Assembly (NCBI GenBank): GCA_964422145.1
Contig: CAYQZV010000007.1
Span: forward strand, 1-64,000
Origin: JACNKV01 sp964422145
Lineage (GTDB): Bacteria > Fidelibacterota > Marinisomatia > Marinisomatales > JACNKV01
Reading direction: 5' to 3'
Length of the DNA: 64,000 nucleotides
Below the pieces are notes generated by a model. That model did no database searches, was not told the origin of the DNA, and saw only the letters and a list, made by a program, of their open reading frames with translations. Positions 43,453 through 52,916 of this stretch are shown here, one piece after another. Numbering within the stretch: position 1 is the first letter of the stretch; every line of letters begins with the position of its first letter. The translations under genes and the position numbers were made by a program.

Positions 43453-44579
43453 AAGATTTATACGAAATACTCGGTGTCAGTAAATCGGATTCTAAAGACA
43501 CCATTAAGAAGGCTTACCGTAAAATAGCGATGAAATATCATCCGGACCGAAATCCGGGCGATAAAGAGGCTGAGCAAAACTTTAAAGAAGCTGCTGAAGC
43601 TTATTCGGTTCTTAGAAACGATAATAAACGTGCACGATATGATCAGTTTGGACATGCTGGAGTCGGGATGGGTGATGCAGGCGGCGGTCCTCAAGGATTC
43701 AGTGGCGGCTTTCATATGTCCATGGATGATATTTTCAGCCAATTCGGAGATATTTTCGGCGGACATAATCCTTTCCAAGATATCTTTGGCGGCGGCGGAT
43801 CAAGGTCCCAATATCAGTCCAGAAAAGCTAAAGATCTGCGAGTAACGATCAAATTAGACCCGATCGAGATTTTAAACGGAACCGAGAAGCAAATTCGAAT
43901 TCGCAGGGATGAAATCTGCAACTCCTGCAATGGAAGCGGCGCGAGGGAAGGTGCATCTCCCACACGGTGTAAACATTGTGGAGGAAGCGGTCAAGTGCGG
44001 CGTGCAACACAAACATTTTTCGGACAATCTGTTGTTGTCAGTGACTGTCCCGTTTGTAATGGCGAGGGAACGATCATCGAAAACCCATGCAGAACGTGTA
44101 GTGGAAACGGGATCATAAAAAAATCCGTGGAGATCAACGTAAAAGTACCTAAAGGTGTCGCATCCGGGAATTATATGACATTGGATGGACAAGGAAATAA
44201 AGGTGGGAAAGGGATTCATCCCGGGGATTTATTAGTGTTTTTTGAAGAAAAGCCACATCCTTACTTCACTCGAAACGGAGAAGATGTATTTTTGGAAGCT
44301 GTGATCTCATATTCGCAAGCCGCACTGGGAGATACAATTGAAATCCCAACGATCGAAGGAAAGGCAAAATTGGGCATTCCTCATGGAATTCAATCAGGCC
44401 AAGTCCTCAGAATGCGGGGAAAGGGATATCCAAGACTTCGAGGAAATCAACGCGGAGACCAATTAGTCAGAATACAGATTAAAACACCGGAAAAGATCTC
44501 GAAAGAAGAGAAAAAACTTTTTTCCGAGTTGCATAAAGTATCTAAACATAAGGTTTCGTTTGAAAAAGTAGATTTATAG
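43449..44579 (+). CDS. dnaJ: Chaperone protein DnaJ
   Basis: 376 residues. J domain with the HPD motif (KYHPDRNPG), Gly/Phe-rich linker (about 75-120), and four zinc-binding CxxCxGxG repeats (CNSCNGSG, CKHCGGSG, CPVCNGEG, CRTCSGNG), then the C-terminal substrate-binding domain. DnaJ stimulates DnaK ATPase and delivers unfolded clients. The ATGA start overlaps the grpE stop. Confidence 0.97.
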   Translation: MKDLYEILGVSKSDSKDTIKKAYRKIAMKYHPDRNPGDKEAEQNFKEAAEAYSVLRNDNKRARYDQFGHAGVGMGDAGGGPQGFSGGFHMSMDDIFSQFGDIFGGHNPFQDIFGGGGSRSQYQSRKAKDLRVTIKLDPIEILNGTEKQIRIRRDEICNSCNGSGAREGASPTRCKHCGGSGQVRRATQTFFGQSVVVSDCPVCNGEGTIIENPCRTCSGNGIIKKSVEINVKVPKGVASGNYMTLDGQGNKGGKGIHPGDLLVFFEEKPHPYFTRNGEDVFLEAVISYSQAALGDTIEIPTIEGKAKLGIPHGIQSGQVLRMRGKGYPRLRGNQRGDQLVRIQIKTPEKISKEEKKLFSELHKVSKHKVSFEKVDL

Positions 44580-44583
44580 ACTG

Positions 44584-44979
44584 ATGTTTACCAAAAAAGA
44601 AAAATCAGTATGGATATTCATTTTATCAGCAGCCATACTCGGTTTAATTGTTGGTGCTATTCGAAATGAGCTTTGGTTTACACCTCATATTGAACAATCA
44701 CAATCCAAAGATTTTATTATCAATGATACGGTAAATATCCATAGTCAAAATCATCGAGAAAATACTACATATCAATCGAATGAAATCATTAATATTAATA
44801 CTGCAAATAAAGCTGAATTAATGACACTTCCAAAGGTTGGGCAGGTTACAGCAGAAAGAATTATTCGTTATCGAGAAGAGTTTGGTGAATTTCAAACTGC
44901 AAATGACATTGTCAATGTCAAAGGAATTGGACCAAAAACATTTGAAAAATTGAAGAAAAGAATTACTACAGAGGAATGA
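44584..44979 (+). CDS. comEA: ComEA-like helix-hairpin-helix DNA-binding protein
   Basis: 131 residues. One N-terminal transmembrane helix (VWIFILSAAILGLIVGAI), a short linker, then a C-terminal tandem HhH domain: INTANKAELMTLPKVGQVTAERIIRYREEFGEF followed by VNVKGIGPKTFEKLKKRI (landmarks in parts). This is the periplasmic double-stranded DNA receptor layout of ComEA, used in natural transformation. A role in competence is supported by dprA and comM elsewhere in the window. Confidence 0.85.
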   Translation: MFTKKEKSVWIFILSAAILGLIVGAIRNELWFTPHIEQSQSKDFIINDTVNIHSQNHRENTTYQSNEIININTANKAELMTLPKVGQVTAERIIRYREEFGEFQTANDIVNVKGIGPKTFEKLKKRITTEE

Positions 44980-44981
44980 AA

Positions 44982-45728
44982 ATGAATCAGAAAAAAAGAC
45001 AAAGAATTACTGACCTTTTAGAGTTGGTCATTGTATTGATGATCGTGTTTTTGATATTCGTAATTTATGTTCCTGTTGCAATTTGGGAAGAAGAAGACTC
45101 GGTCAAAAAAGAAAGTCATTTACGACTTGAAGATGTTTACAATATCGAGTCATTTTACCATCAGCTGACTAACAAATATGAGCAAGATGGATTAGTCGCC
45201 ATGAATGTTGTCAATGCAGTTCGTGATTCTTTGACAGCTGACTCCACTTATTTAAATGAGCAAATATTATCCTTACTCGGTACAGAGTTTGCGGTAAATA
45301 TCCCCAAGGGATTTGATGTAGAGTATGATACAACGTTTGGTATCCAAAAATCACGCCGTGATACCATCACAGATACAACAATGACCGTTGTCTTATTTTC
45401 AGATGAATTATCACGAAACGATACTGTATTTATTCAAAAAAAAGAACTGCCAAAATTAATGATTGATCCGTCTTTCAGAGACGTATTGGCAGAAGAACCG
45501 ATGCAGCGTGTTGAATCGATTTCTTATTACGATACTTATATGCCAGATTCTTCCTTTTTTGAATGTCCATTGACGTATGAGCTGTATAAGATCAATATCA
45601 AAGAAGATAATATCAAAATATCCAGTCCCATTAAAGATGTCTATAAAGAACGTCGCTATTTAATTTTCTCTTTTAAAGCGAATAATCACGGATATGTTGA
45701 TGATGGAATGTTAAGTTGGGAACGGTAA
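44982..45728 (+). CDS. Bitopic membrane protein of unknown function
   Basis: 248 residues from ATG 44982, chosen because GAGGA (44971-44975) is six bases upstream; the ATG at 44976 abuts that site. A cytoplasmic basic N-terminus (MNQKKRQR) is followed by one transmembrane helix (LLELVIVLMIVFLIFVIYVPVAI) and an acidic extracytoplasmic domain rich in Asp, Thr and Ser. No domain is recognised. It is nested between comEA and a PilM/GspL-like gene, nine bases before the latter, so a DNA-uptake or pilus-related role is possible but unproven. Confidence 0.6.
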   Translation: MNQKKRQRITDLLELVIVLMIVFLIFVIYVPVAIWEEEDSVKKESHLRLEDVYNIESFYHQLTNKYEQDGLVAMNVVNAVRDSLTADSTYLNEQILSLLGTEFAVNIPKGFDVEYDTTFGIQKSRRDTITDTTMTVVLFSDELSRNDTVFIQKKELPKLMIDPSFRDVLAEEPMQRVESISYYDTYMPDSSFFECPLTYELYKINIKEDNIKISSPIKDVYKERRYLIFSFKANNHGYVDDGMLSWER

Positions 45729-45737
45729 CAGATTATT

Positions 45738-47267
45738 GTGGTATCCATACTCATAACCGATACCAATCTTGTTTGTACGGAATGGTCATTATCTGAGAAT
45801 AAAAATCGTGTAGTAACTGGGATTTATTCTGTCCCGTTCGATCATCCTTTATCTTCATTATTTTTCAACGAAAGGGAAATTAATTCTACTATTGAAATTG
45901 CTTTCCGCCATTTGATTGAAAACGTTTCCCTGCATGGTAAAGATGTTTCGGTTGTTGTTGATAAAGATATTGTTACTGAAGAAGTAGTTCATAATTCTGA
46001 AAATCTTCATCAAGATGAGCTATATGACTATTTTCTATGGAAACAGTCTCAGAAATGGGGAAAGAATTATTCCGACCACTCATCTCTATATGTTCAGCAA
46101 TATCCTGAAAATGCCAATCAATATCTACTCTCTAAGTGTAATTCCCATCTGATAGAAATTATCAAACTGACTATTTCAGAGCATAGCGGAAATCCGGTGT
46201 GGATGGGTTCACACACTACATTATTATTTGATCATAGCAATCAAAAAACAGTTTTCGTCTATGATGATAAGCAATCCTATCAGTATTTATTTAGAGGACA
46301 GGGTGGACTTTCCGTTGGAAAATTCAGATTTGCAAACGGGCAAGTGAAACTTAGCGGAAATGAACAGACAGATCACTTTCAAAAAGACAATAACATTGTG
46401 TTATTGGATAAATTGTCTGATAAAAAGCAAAAATATTGGGATACTCTTTCCATAAATTTGATCGATCCGAAAACGTCAATTATACTTGAAGGACTATCGA
46501 TCCCTGAGAATATGAGTTACAGTGATATCAATTTATTGAAATATCTCATATTTTATGAACATAATCCTTCAAACATTAACTACTTCGGATCAGATAAAAT
46601 GAAATTATGGAGTGCACCTCCGAAGAAATCTGTTCGTAAAAAGAAAAAAACAAAAAAAGTCATGGTTAAAAAAGTTTCAAAATCAAAAGAAAGTAAACAA
46701 TATCCGGTATTTATTTTCTTCACATTAGCAATTTTGTTTACCGGATTAATATATTTAAATAATGCTGATACAATCGATACATCATTTGTTCAGAATTTAA
46801 TACCCAAATACACTTTACCTGAAGATGTTACCGAAGCGGTTATAGAGGACCCCATTATTTTATCATCATTGCATGAGGTACTAAATAAACAAAATTTTGA
46901 TTTAGTGACTTCATTTACTTTAGAAAATGATACATTAGCCATTACAATTTTACAATCCGATGATATGTCAATTACTGCAACAGAATTGATTAACCCAATT
47001 CAATCGCAAAATGAAACCTATTTTTCCGAAAATGTAATTTTAGATAGTTTAAACACAGTTAATCCAACAGTTAAGGTATATAAACCAGAATATACCGGTG
47101 AAGATTATACCCCTGTGATGCTAAAGATTGAAACAGACAGCGTGCCTTTTGATGCGATTGACCTGATCTCAGAATTTGCTAAGAATCTCAAAATCGATAA
47201 GATAAGAACAGAAAAACATGATAATACTTTTACGACGATCTTTTACTTATCAATCTATCATGAATAA
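45738..47267 (+). CDS. PilM/GspL-like bitopic protein (divergent)
   Basis: 509 residues starting with GTG. The N-terminal ~290 residues look like a degenerate actin-like fold (VSILITDTNLVCTEWSL, DVSVVVDKDIVTEEVV, KTVFVYDDKQSYQYLFRGQGGLSVGKF), as in PilM or GspL. A Lys-rich stretch (296-321) precedes one transmembrane helix (about 323-341), and a C-terminal periplasmic domain (~160 residues) shows ferredoxin-like beta-alpha patterns. This topology matches GspL or a PilM-PilN fusion, which form inner-membrane platforms of type II secretion and type IV pili. Classical ATP-binding motifs are not evident. The family label is structural inference only. Confidence 0.45.
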   Translation: MVSILITDTNLVCTEWSLSENKNRVVTGIYSVPFDHPLSSLFFNEREINSTIEIAFRHLIENVSLHGKDVSVVVDKDIVTEEVVHNSENLHQDELYDYFLWKQSQKWGKNYSDHSSLYVQQYPENANQYLLSKCNSHLIEIIKLTISEHSGNPVWMGSHTTLLFDHSNQKTVFVYDDKQSYQYLFRGQGGLSVGKFRFANGQVKLSGNEQTDHFQKDNNIVLLDKLSDKKQKYWDTLSINLIDPKTSIILEGLSIPENMSYSDINLLKYLIFYEHNPSNINYFGSDKMKLWSAPPKKSVRKKKKTKKVMVKKVSKSKESKQYPVFIFFTLAILFTGLIYLNNADTIDTSFVQNLIPKYTLPEDVTEAVIEDPIILSSLHEVLNKQNFDLVTSFTLENDTLAITILQSDDMSITATELINPIQSQNETYFSENVILDSLNTVNPTVKVYKPEYTGEDYTPVMLKIETDSVPFDAIDLISEFAKNLKIDKIRTEKHDNTFTTIFYLSIYHE

Positions 47268-47776
47268 TGATCATATTATCGGGCCAATATAAAGGCATTA
47301 AAATAAAAACTGCCCGCAGTATTTCTTATCGGCCGACTCAGACGAGAATCAGAAAAAGTTTATATGATATGTTAGGCGATATTTCACAGAACAAAGTGTT
47401 GGATTTATTTGCGGGGTCAGGAATTTTAGGATTTGAAGCTGCCAGTCGAGGAGCAGATTCGGTAACATTTGTTGAAAACAATTTACCGGCAATCCGAATG
47501 TTACAACAAAACGTAAGTTTTTTTAAACATACCAAATTTGATCTTCATAAGCTGGACGCATTTGGATACTTAAAAGAATGTGATTCCTTTAATCTGATCT
47601 TAGCAGATCCGCCTTATGGTCAGTATGACTCACCAACTCTGGTTGACTTGTGTCTGAGTAAGCTAACATCGGATGGTGTGTTTGTGTTAGAGACGCGTTC
47701 AAATGATGCATCGGTTCTGGCAGATAGAGAAAAAAAGTATGGAGATACTAAATTGTTAATTTGGAGGAAAACATGA
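47267..47776 (+). CDS. rsmD: 16S rRNA (guanine(966)-N(2))-methyltransferase
   Basis: 169 residues. SAM-binding motif VLDLFAGSGILGFEAASRGA and the catalytic ADPPYG of N-methyltransferases are both present, and the start IILSGQYKGIKIKT…RPTQTRIRKSLYDML is typical of RsmD. It methylates G966 of 16S rRNA. rsmD followed by coaD, overlapping by four bases, is a widespread conserved pair. Confidence 0.94.
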   Translation: MIILSGQYKGIKIKTARSISYRPTQTRIRKSLYDMLGDISQNKVLDLFAGSGILGFEAASRGADSVTFVENNLPAIRMLQQNVSFFKHTKFDLHKLDAFGYLKECDSFNLILADPPYGQYDSPTLVDLCLSKLTSDGVFVLETRSNDASVLADREKKYGDTKLLIWRKT

Positions 47777-48252
47777 AAAGAATTATTTATCCCGGGACGT
47801 TTGACCCGATTCATAATGGTCATGTTGATATTGCGAAACGAGCATCAAATTTATTTGACGAATTAATATTCGCTGTTGCCGAAAACTTTTTAAAGGAACC
47901 GATGTTCACAACGGACGAGCGAGTAAAGATGATCGAAGATGCGACTAAAGGCATACCGAATGTCCGTGTCGGGTCAACGAAAAACCTTATTGTTGAATAT
48001 GCCCAAAAAGAAGAAGCGGTAGCGTTAATACGCGGTTTACGGCATGTGAGTGATTTTGAGTTTGAATTCCAGATGGCGATGATGAATTACCATTTAAATC
48101 CAAAGATAACGACTTTGCTCATGATGCCAGATGAGAAATACATCCATCTAAATTCGACTGTTGTCAAAGATGTGGCCAAATTAGGCGGTGATATCACTCA
48201 GTACGTTCCGAAGAACGTGTTAAGTTGCTTAAAACATAAATATCAATTATAA
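47773..48252 (+). CDS. coaD: Phosphopantetheine adenylyltransferase
   Basis: 159 residues from ATG 47773, which has GGAGG (47763-47767) five bases upstream; the TTG at 47761 is not needed. Motif GTFDPIHNGHVDI binds ATP, and the C-terminal LNSTVVKDVAKLGGD is the family signature. It makes dephospho-CoA, the penultimate step of CoA synthesis. It overlaps rsmD by four bases. Confidence 0.96.
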   Translation: MKRIIYPGTFDPIHNGHVDIAKRASNLFDELIFAVAENFLKEPMFTTDERVKMIEDATKGIPNVRVGSTKNLIVEYAQKEEAVALIRGLRHVSDFEFEFQMAMMNYHLNPKITTLLMMPDEKYIHLNSTVVKDVAKLGGDITQYVPKNVLSCLKHKYQL

Positions 48253-48276
48253 GATCAGATATTAGAAAAGAATTAT

Positions 48277-48513
48277 ATGCCCACTTATGAATACAAATGT
48301 TCGTCGTGTGAATATCACTTTGAACATTTTCAGTCTATGTCGGATTTGCCGTTAACCGAATGTCCATCCTGTGGAGAAAAAATACGTAGATTAATCAGCG
48401 GCGGAACCGGTTTAATCTTTAAAGGAAAAGGATTTTATCTGACTGATTATAAGAAAAGCGGCAGTACAAAAAGTAAAACCGGTACAACCGGTAAATCAAA
48501 AAAGGACAGCTAA
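48277..48513 (+). CDS. FmdB family zinc-ribbon protein
   Basis: 78 residues. The N-terminal MPTYEYKCSSC and later ECPSCGEKIRRLI supply a four-Cys zinc ribbon (C8, C11, C29, C32), the FmdB/CxxC_CxxC_SSSS family pattern. A Gly/Ser/Lys tail follows. These small proteins are often regulatory; no target can be deduced. Confidence 0.88.
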   Translation: MPTYEYKCSSCEYHFEHFQSMSDLPLTECPSCGEKIRRLISGGTGLIFKGKGFYLTDYKKSGSTKSKTGTTGKSKKDS

Positions 48514-48515
48514 AA

Positions 48516-50732
48516 ATGAAAATCGTTTGGACGAAAACAGATGAAGCACCTGCATTGGCCACAAGATCTTTTTTACCGATTATAAAAGCATTTACCAGTG
48601 TAATTGGTATCAATGTTGAAACGAGAGACATATCGCTTGCAGGTCGAGTATTAGCTGTGTTTTCAGACAGGTTGTCTCCTGATCAAAAGGTAAATAATGA
48701 TTTATCTTTTTTGGGTGAACTTGTGAAGAAACCCGAGGGAAATATCATTAAACTTCCAAATATATCCGCATCTATTCCTCAATTAAAATCATGCATTCAG
48801 GAACTACAGGGGAAAGGCTATGATATTCCGGATTACCCAGAGGATCCACAAAATGATGAAGTGAAAGCTGTAAAAGAAAGATACTCAATCTGTCTCGGTT
48901 CAGCGGTAAACCCTGTCCTTCGTGAAGGAAATTCAGATCGGAGGGCGGCCGATGCCGTGAAAAACTTTGCGAAAAAACATCCACATAAACTGAAGCCATA
49001 TTCAGAAACATGTAAATCACATGTTTCACATATGAGTGAAAACGATTTTTACGGAAATGAACAGTCCGTAATTATTCAAAATGACAATACATTATCGATT
49101 GAACTTCACACAAAAAATGGTGACAAAAAGGTATTGAAGGAATTATCCGTTGAAAAGTCAGATATCGTTGATGCTTCTTTCATGTCAAAAAAAGCATTGA
49201 AATCATTTTATGCACAAGAAATTCAAGATGCAAAAGAAAAAGATGTTTTGTTCTCATTGCATCTTAAAGCCACGATGATGAAAGTATCTGACCCGATTTT
49301 ATTTGGTCACTGCGTATTTGAATATTATAAAGATGTTTTTAAACAATTTGCTGAAGAATTTGAGTCTCTTGGTGTCAATCCCAATTTAGGTTTGAATGAT
49401 TTATATAAAAAAACTGAAAACCTACCTTCTGAAAAACGAGATGAAATTCGAACTGAGATATCAAATGTTTATTTGAATAATCCACGGTTGGCGATGGTTG
49501 ATTCTGACAAAGGAATCACAAATTTACACGCTCCGAATGATATCATTATTGATGCTTCAATGCCGGTCGTCATTCGTGATGGTGGACAAATGTGGAATGC
49601 CGCCGGTAAATTACAAGAATGTAAGGCTGTCATACCCGATCGATCCTACGCAACAATGTACGATGAAATTCTTAAGGATTGTATCCAAAACGGACAATTC
49701 GATGCTGCAACGATGGGAAATGTATCCAATGTCGGATTAATGGCTAAAAAGGCGGAAGAGTATGGTTCTCATCCGACGACATTCGAATTACCCGATGATG
49801 GAATAATGAGAGTGATAGACTCTCAAAACAATATTTTAATAGAACATCACATTGAAAAAGGAGATGTTTGGCGATTATCACGGACGAAAGATATCGCGGT
49901 TAGGAACTGGGTTCAATTAGCGTATGAACGGGCAAAAATAACTCGGAATCCGGTGATATTTTGGCTGGATAATAACCGAGCTCACGATCTGAATCTTATT
50001 AAAAAGGTGAATGATTATTTGCCCACATATAATCCTAAGAATGATATTGAATTCGGCATCCTGTCTCCGAAAGATGCAATGAAGTTTACATTGATCCTTG
50101 TTAGAAAAGGCGAAAATGTGATTAGTGCTACAGGTAATGTTCTCAGAGATTATTTAACCGATCTCTTCCCAATTTTAGAACTTGGAACCTCAGCAAAAAT
50201 GTTATCGATTGTTCCATTAATTGCCAGTGGGCGATTATTCGAAACCGGAGCCGGAGGATCAGCACCGAAACACGTCACACAATTTATAGAGCAGGGACAC
50301 TTAAGATGGGACTCATTGGGTGAGTTTTTAGCTTTGGCAGAATCACTGCGGTTTTTGGCACAGAAGAATAATGACAAACTTGTCGAAATCTATGCAAATG
50401 CGTTGGATAAGGCTAACACATTGTATTTAGAGAACAGAAAATCATCGTCAAGAAAAGCCGGTGAACCGGGTAATACAGCAGGACATTTCTTTGTGGCGCA
50501 ATATTGGGCAAGAGCCTTAGCAGATCAAACTGAAGATTCAAAACTTGCTGAAACGTTCTCTCATATTGCAGAATCCCTCGAAACAAATGAAAATACGATC
50601 CTGAAAGAATTATTATCCTTAGACGGACGTTCTCAAGATATCGGCGGTTATTTTGCTCCAAATGATTCTGTAACGGATTCTCTCATGCGGCCGAGTTCAA
50701 CTCTAAATCATATTATCGATTCTATTAACTAA
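48516..50732 (+). CDS. icd: NADP-dependent isocitrate dehydrogenase, monomeric type
   Basis: 738 residues, right for the monomeric ~80-kDa class. It begins IVWTKTDEAPALATRSFLPII and contains characteristic stretches such as EGNSDRRAADAVKNFAKKHPH, KATMMKVSDPILFGHCV, VIPDRSYATMYDEILKDCI and FETGAGGSAPKHVTQF. It decarboxylates isocitrate to 2-oxoglutarate with NADP+, in the TCA cycle or for NADPH supply. It lies two bases after the zinc-ribbon gene and six bases before obgE. Confidence 0.96.
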   Translation: MKIVWTKTDEAPALATRSFLPIIKAFTSVIGINVETRDISLAGRVLAVFSDRLSPDQKVNNDLSFLGELVKKPEGNIIKLPNISASIPQLKSCIQELQGKGYDIPDYPEDPQNDEVKAVKERYSICLGSAVNPVLREGNSDRRAADAVKNFAKKHPHKLKPYSETCKSHVSHMSENDFYGNEQSVIIQNDNTLSIELHTKNGDKKVLKELSVEKSDIVDASFMSKKALKSFYAQEIQDAKEKDVLFSLHLKATMMKVSDPILFGHCVFEYYKDVFKQFAEEFESLGVNPNLGLNDLYKKTENLPSEKRDEIRTEISNVYLNNPRLAMVDSDKGITNLHAPNDIIIDASMPVVIRDGGQMWNAAGKLQECKAVIPDRSYATMYDEILKDCIQNGQFDAATMGNVSNVGLMAKKAEEYGSHPTTFELPDDGIMRVIDSQNNILIEHHIEKGDVWRLSRTKDIAVRNWVQLAYERAKITRNPVIFWLDNNRAHDLNLIKKVNDYLPTYNPKNDIEFGILSPKDAMKFTLILVRKGENVISATGNVLRDYLTDLFPILELGTSAKMLSIVPLIASGRLFETGAGGSAPKHVTQFIEQGHLRWDSLGEFLALAESLRFLAQKNNDKLVEIYANALDKANTLYLENRKSSSRKAGEPGNTAGHFFVAQYWARALADQTEDSKLAETFSHIAESLETNENTILKELLSLDGRSQDIGGYFAPNDSVTDSLMRPSSTLNHIIDSIN

Positions 50733-50738
50733 AATATC

Positions 50739-51722
50739 ATGGCTTCATTTGTAGATTATACTAAGATCGAAGTAATATCCGGAAACGGCGGACCGGGATT
50801 GGTGTCTTTCCGACGGGAAAAATTTGTTCCAAAGGGCGGCCCGGACGGTGGAGACGGCGGCCGAGGTGGACACGTTATATTTTACGTTGATTTTAATCTT
50901 CATACGCTTCAGGACATCCGATACAATAAAATGTATAACGCAGAAAACGGCGATGGAGGAGGAAAGAACAATCGAATTGGAAAGAACGGGAAGGATGTTC
51001 TAATCCCTGTTCCGCCGGGGACTGTTTTAAAATCTGAAGAAACAAATGAAGTCTTAGCTGACCTCATCAATAATGGCGATGAGTTTATTGCCTGTTACGG
51101 AGGAAAAGGCGGCAGGGGCAATACTCGTTTTAAAACAGCTACACATCAAACACCGCGTTATTCACAATCTGGAATCCCAGGTGAGAAAAAGAAAATCGAA
51201 TTAGAATTAAAGGTATTAGCCGATGTGGGGTTAGTCGGTTTACCCAATGCGGGGAAATCGACGCTGTTATCATCAATATCCTCAGCAAAACCCAAAATTG
51301 CGGATTATCCATTTACAACACTGCAACCTCATTTAGGCATTGTTAAATATGGGGAATTTACATCCTTCATAATGGCGGATATCCCCGGATTGATTGAAGG
51401 TGCAAGCACCGGGAAAGGATTAGGACATCAATTCTTACGCCATATTGAGCGGAATCATATTATTGTCTATTTGCTGGATGCGCAGGAAGAAGATCCGCAA
51501 TCCGTTTTTGAAACACTGAAAAATGAACTTTTACTATATAACCCAAGTTTGAGTCTTAAACCGTATTTAATTGCTCGCAGCAAATTTGATACAATCCAGC
51601 ACTTAGACGATTTTGAAAATTGGGATGACTTTAAAGAAACGTATATTGATATATCTTCTGTAACCCGTTTCGGAATTAATAACCTTATCAATGAAATTGT
51701 GAAGGCGTTAAATTCTTCCTAA
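50739..51722 (+). CDS. obgE: Obg family GTPase
   Basis: 327 residues. The Gly-rich Obg domain is N-terminal (FRREKFVPKGGPDGGDGGRGGHV), followed by the G domain with G1 GLPNAGKST, G3 DIPGL and G4 ARSKFD (NKxD replaced by SKFD, commonly tolerated in Obg). It has no C-terminal OCT extension. Obg proteins act in late 50S subunit assembly and stress signalling. There is no SD before the ATG. Confidence 0.95.
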   Translation: MASFVDYTKIEVISGNGGPGLVSFRREKFVPKGGPDGGDGGRGGHVIFYVDFNLHTLQDIRYNKMYNAENGDGGGKNNRIGKNGKDVLIPVPPGTVLKSEETNEVLADLINNGDEFIACYGGKGGRGNTRFKTATHQTPRYSQSGIPGEKKKIELELKVLADVGLVGLPNAGKSTLLSSISSAKPKIADYPFTTLQPHLGIVKYGEFTSFIMADIPGLIEGASTGKGLGHQFLRHIERNHIIVYLLDAQEEDPQSVFETLKNELLLYNPSLSLKPYLIARSKFDTIQHLDDFENWDDFKETYIDISSVTRFGINNLINEIVKALNSS

Positions 51723-51743
51723 ATACATTTAATTATTTATCCC

Positions 51744-52841
51744 ATGGATTATACAAAACTTTCTCACCTTATTAATTTATTAAATGTTCCTAAGATTGGT
51801 CCTAAACGCGTTCATTCACTTATCACGGATCATAAAGATATTGAATCCATCTTCACATTATCTGAGTCGGCTTTATGCCAAACAGACGGAATTGATCTAC
51901 GATTAGCCAAAGAAATAAAAGCCTATTCTAATTTTGATCATGGGTGCATCGAACTAGAATCTGCAGAAAAGGCGGGAGCAAGGATCATATCATATTTGGA
52001 TGATAAGTATCCGATCTTATTAAAAAATACGCATAATCCTCCGATTGTTTTGTATGTAAAAGGACAGAATCTTAATCCAAAAGAAGATTGTATTGCCATC
52101 GTCGGATCGCGGATCACAACAGATTACGGTCGATCCGTGACACAATCGTTGGTTAAAGATATTTTATCTAATGGTATTACTATTGTCAGCGGTTTGGCTC
52201 GAGGAATAGATACAATCGCTCACAATGAAACGATCAAAAACAACGGAAGGACGATTGCCGTTTTAGGATGCGGTATAGATATCACATATCCGTCTGAAAA
52301 TAAAAAACTGTTTCAAGAAATTACAGAAAAAGGGACGATCATCTCTGAGTTTCCAGTTAAAACGTTACCTGAGTCGGGCAATTTCCCTCAAAGGAATCGT
52401 ATTATCAGTGGATTAAGTCATGGTACGGTAGTGATAGAAGCAGGGAATAGAAGCGGTGCAATCTTAACGGCATTTAATGCAATAGACCAAAATCGGGAGG
52501 TGTTTGCTGTTCCCGGAAGGATATATGACAAACAAAGTGTCGGGTGTTTACGATTAATAAAACATGGTGCTATTCCCGTCGAAAGCGGTCAACAATTAAT
52601 TGAAACAATTCAGCCGAAATTATTTTCTCCTCAAACCCCTAAACAATCCGCATTACCTTTGGATATTTCTAATGAAGAAAAGATTGTGCTTGAACATCTT
52701 TCGGGGGAACCGATTCATATTGATACACTGACAAGAAATACGAAACACGATTTGACTCACTTATTAGCCATCTTGCTCCAATTAGAATTAAAAGGCATTG
52801 TGAAGCAAATCAGCGGTAAGCAGTTTATCCGAATTTTATAA
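51744..52841 (+). CDS. dprA: DNA-processing protein DprA
   Basis: 365 residues. An N-terminal HhH-like region (LLNVPKIGPKRVHSLI) is followed by the Rossmann-like DprA core, with IVGSRITTDYGRSVT, IVSGLARGIDTIAHN, VLGCGIDITYPSENKKL and PQRNRIISGLSHGTVVIEA; the C-terminal winged-helix domain begins near residue 305. DprA loads RecA on incoming single-stranded DNA in transformation. comM and comEA are in the same window. Confidence 0.95.
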   Translation: MDYTKLSHLINLLNVPKIGPKRVHSLITDHKDIESIFTLSESALCQTDGIDLRLAKEIKAYSNFDHGCIELESAEKAGARIISYLDDKYPILLKNTHNPPIVLYVKGQNLNPKEDCIAIVGSRITTDYGRSVTQSLVKDILSNGITIVSGLARGIDTIAHNETIKNNGRTIAVLGCGIDITYPSENKKLFQEITEKGTIISEFPVKTLPESGNFPQRNRIISGLSHGTVVIEAGNRSGAILTAFNAIDQNREVFAVPGRIYDKQSVGCLRLIKHGAIPVESGQQLIETIQPKLFSPQTPKQSALPLDISNEEKIVLEHLSGEPIHIDTLTRNTKHDLTHLLAILLQLELKGIVKQISGKQFIRIL

Positions 52842-52864
52842 TCATAAATTCTCGTATTACTTGG

Positions 52865-52893
52865 TTGTTATTGGTCAGGTACATTCATTAAAT
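52865..52893 (+). promoter_or_regulatory. Weak promoter candidate for tRNA-Pro/leuS
   Basis: TTGTTA (52865-52870) and TTAAAT (52888-52893) each match four of six consensus bases with a 17-base spacer. They are placed so that transcription would begin about 15 bases before the tRNA. It is the best candidate in the 75-base gap after dprA but remains weak. Confidence 0.25.
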
Positions 52894-52916
52894 TCGCTCC
52901 TGTTTTTTACCAATTA

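Noticed and set aside
48516..50732. Possible frameshift or fusion because of the large 738-residue size
   Set aside because: This is the normal length of monomeric NADP-isocitrate dehydrogenase, and family motifs run through the whole chain.
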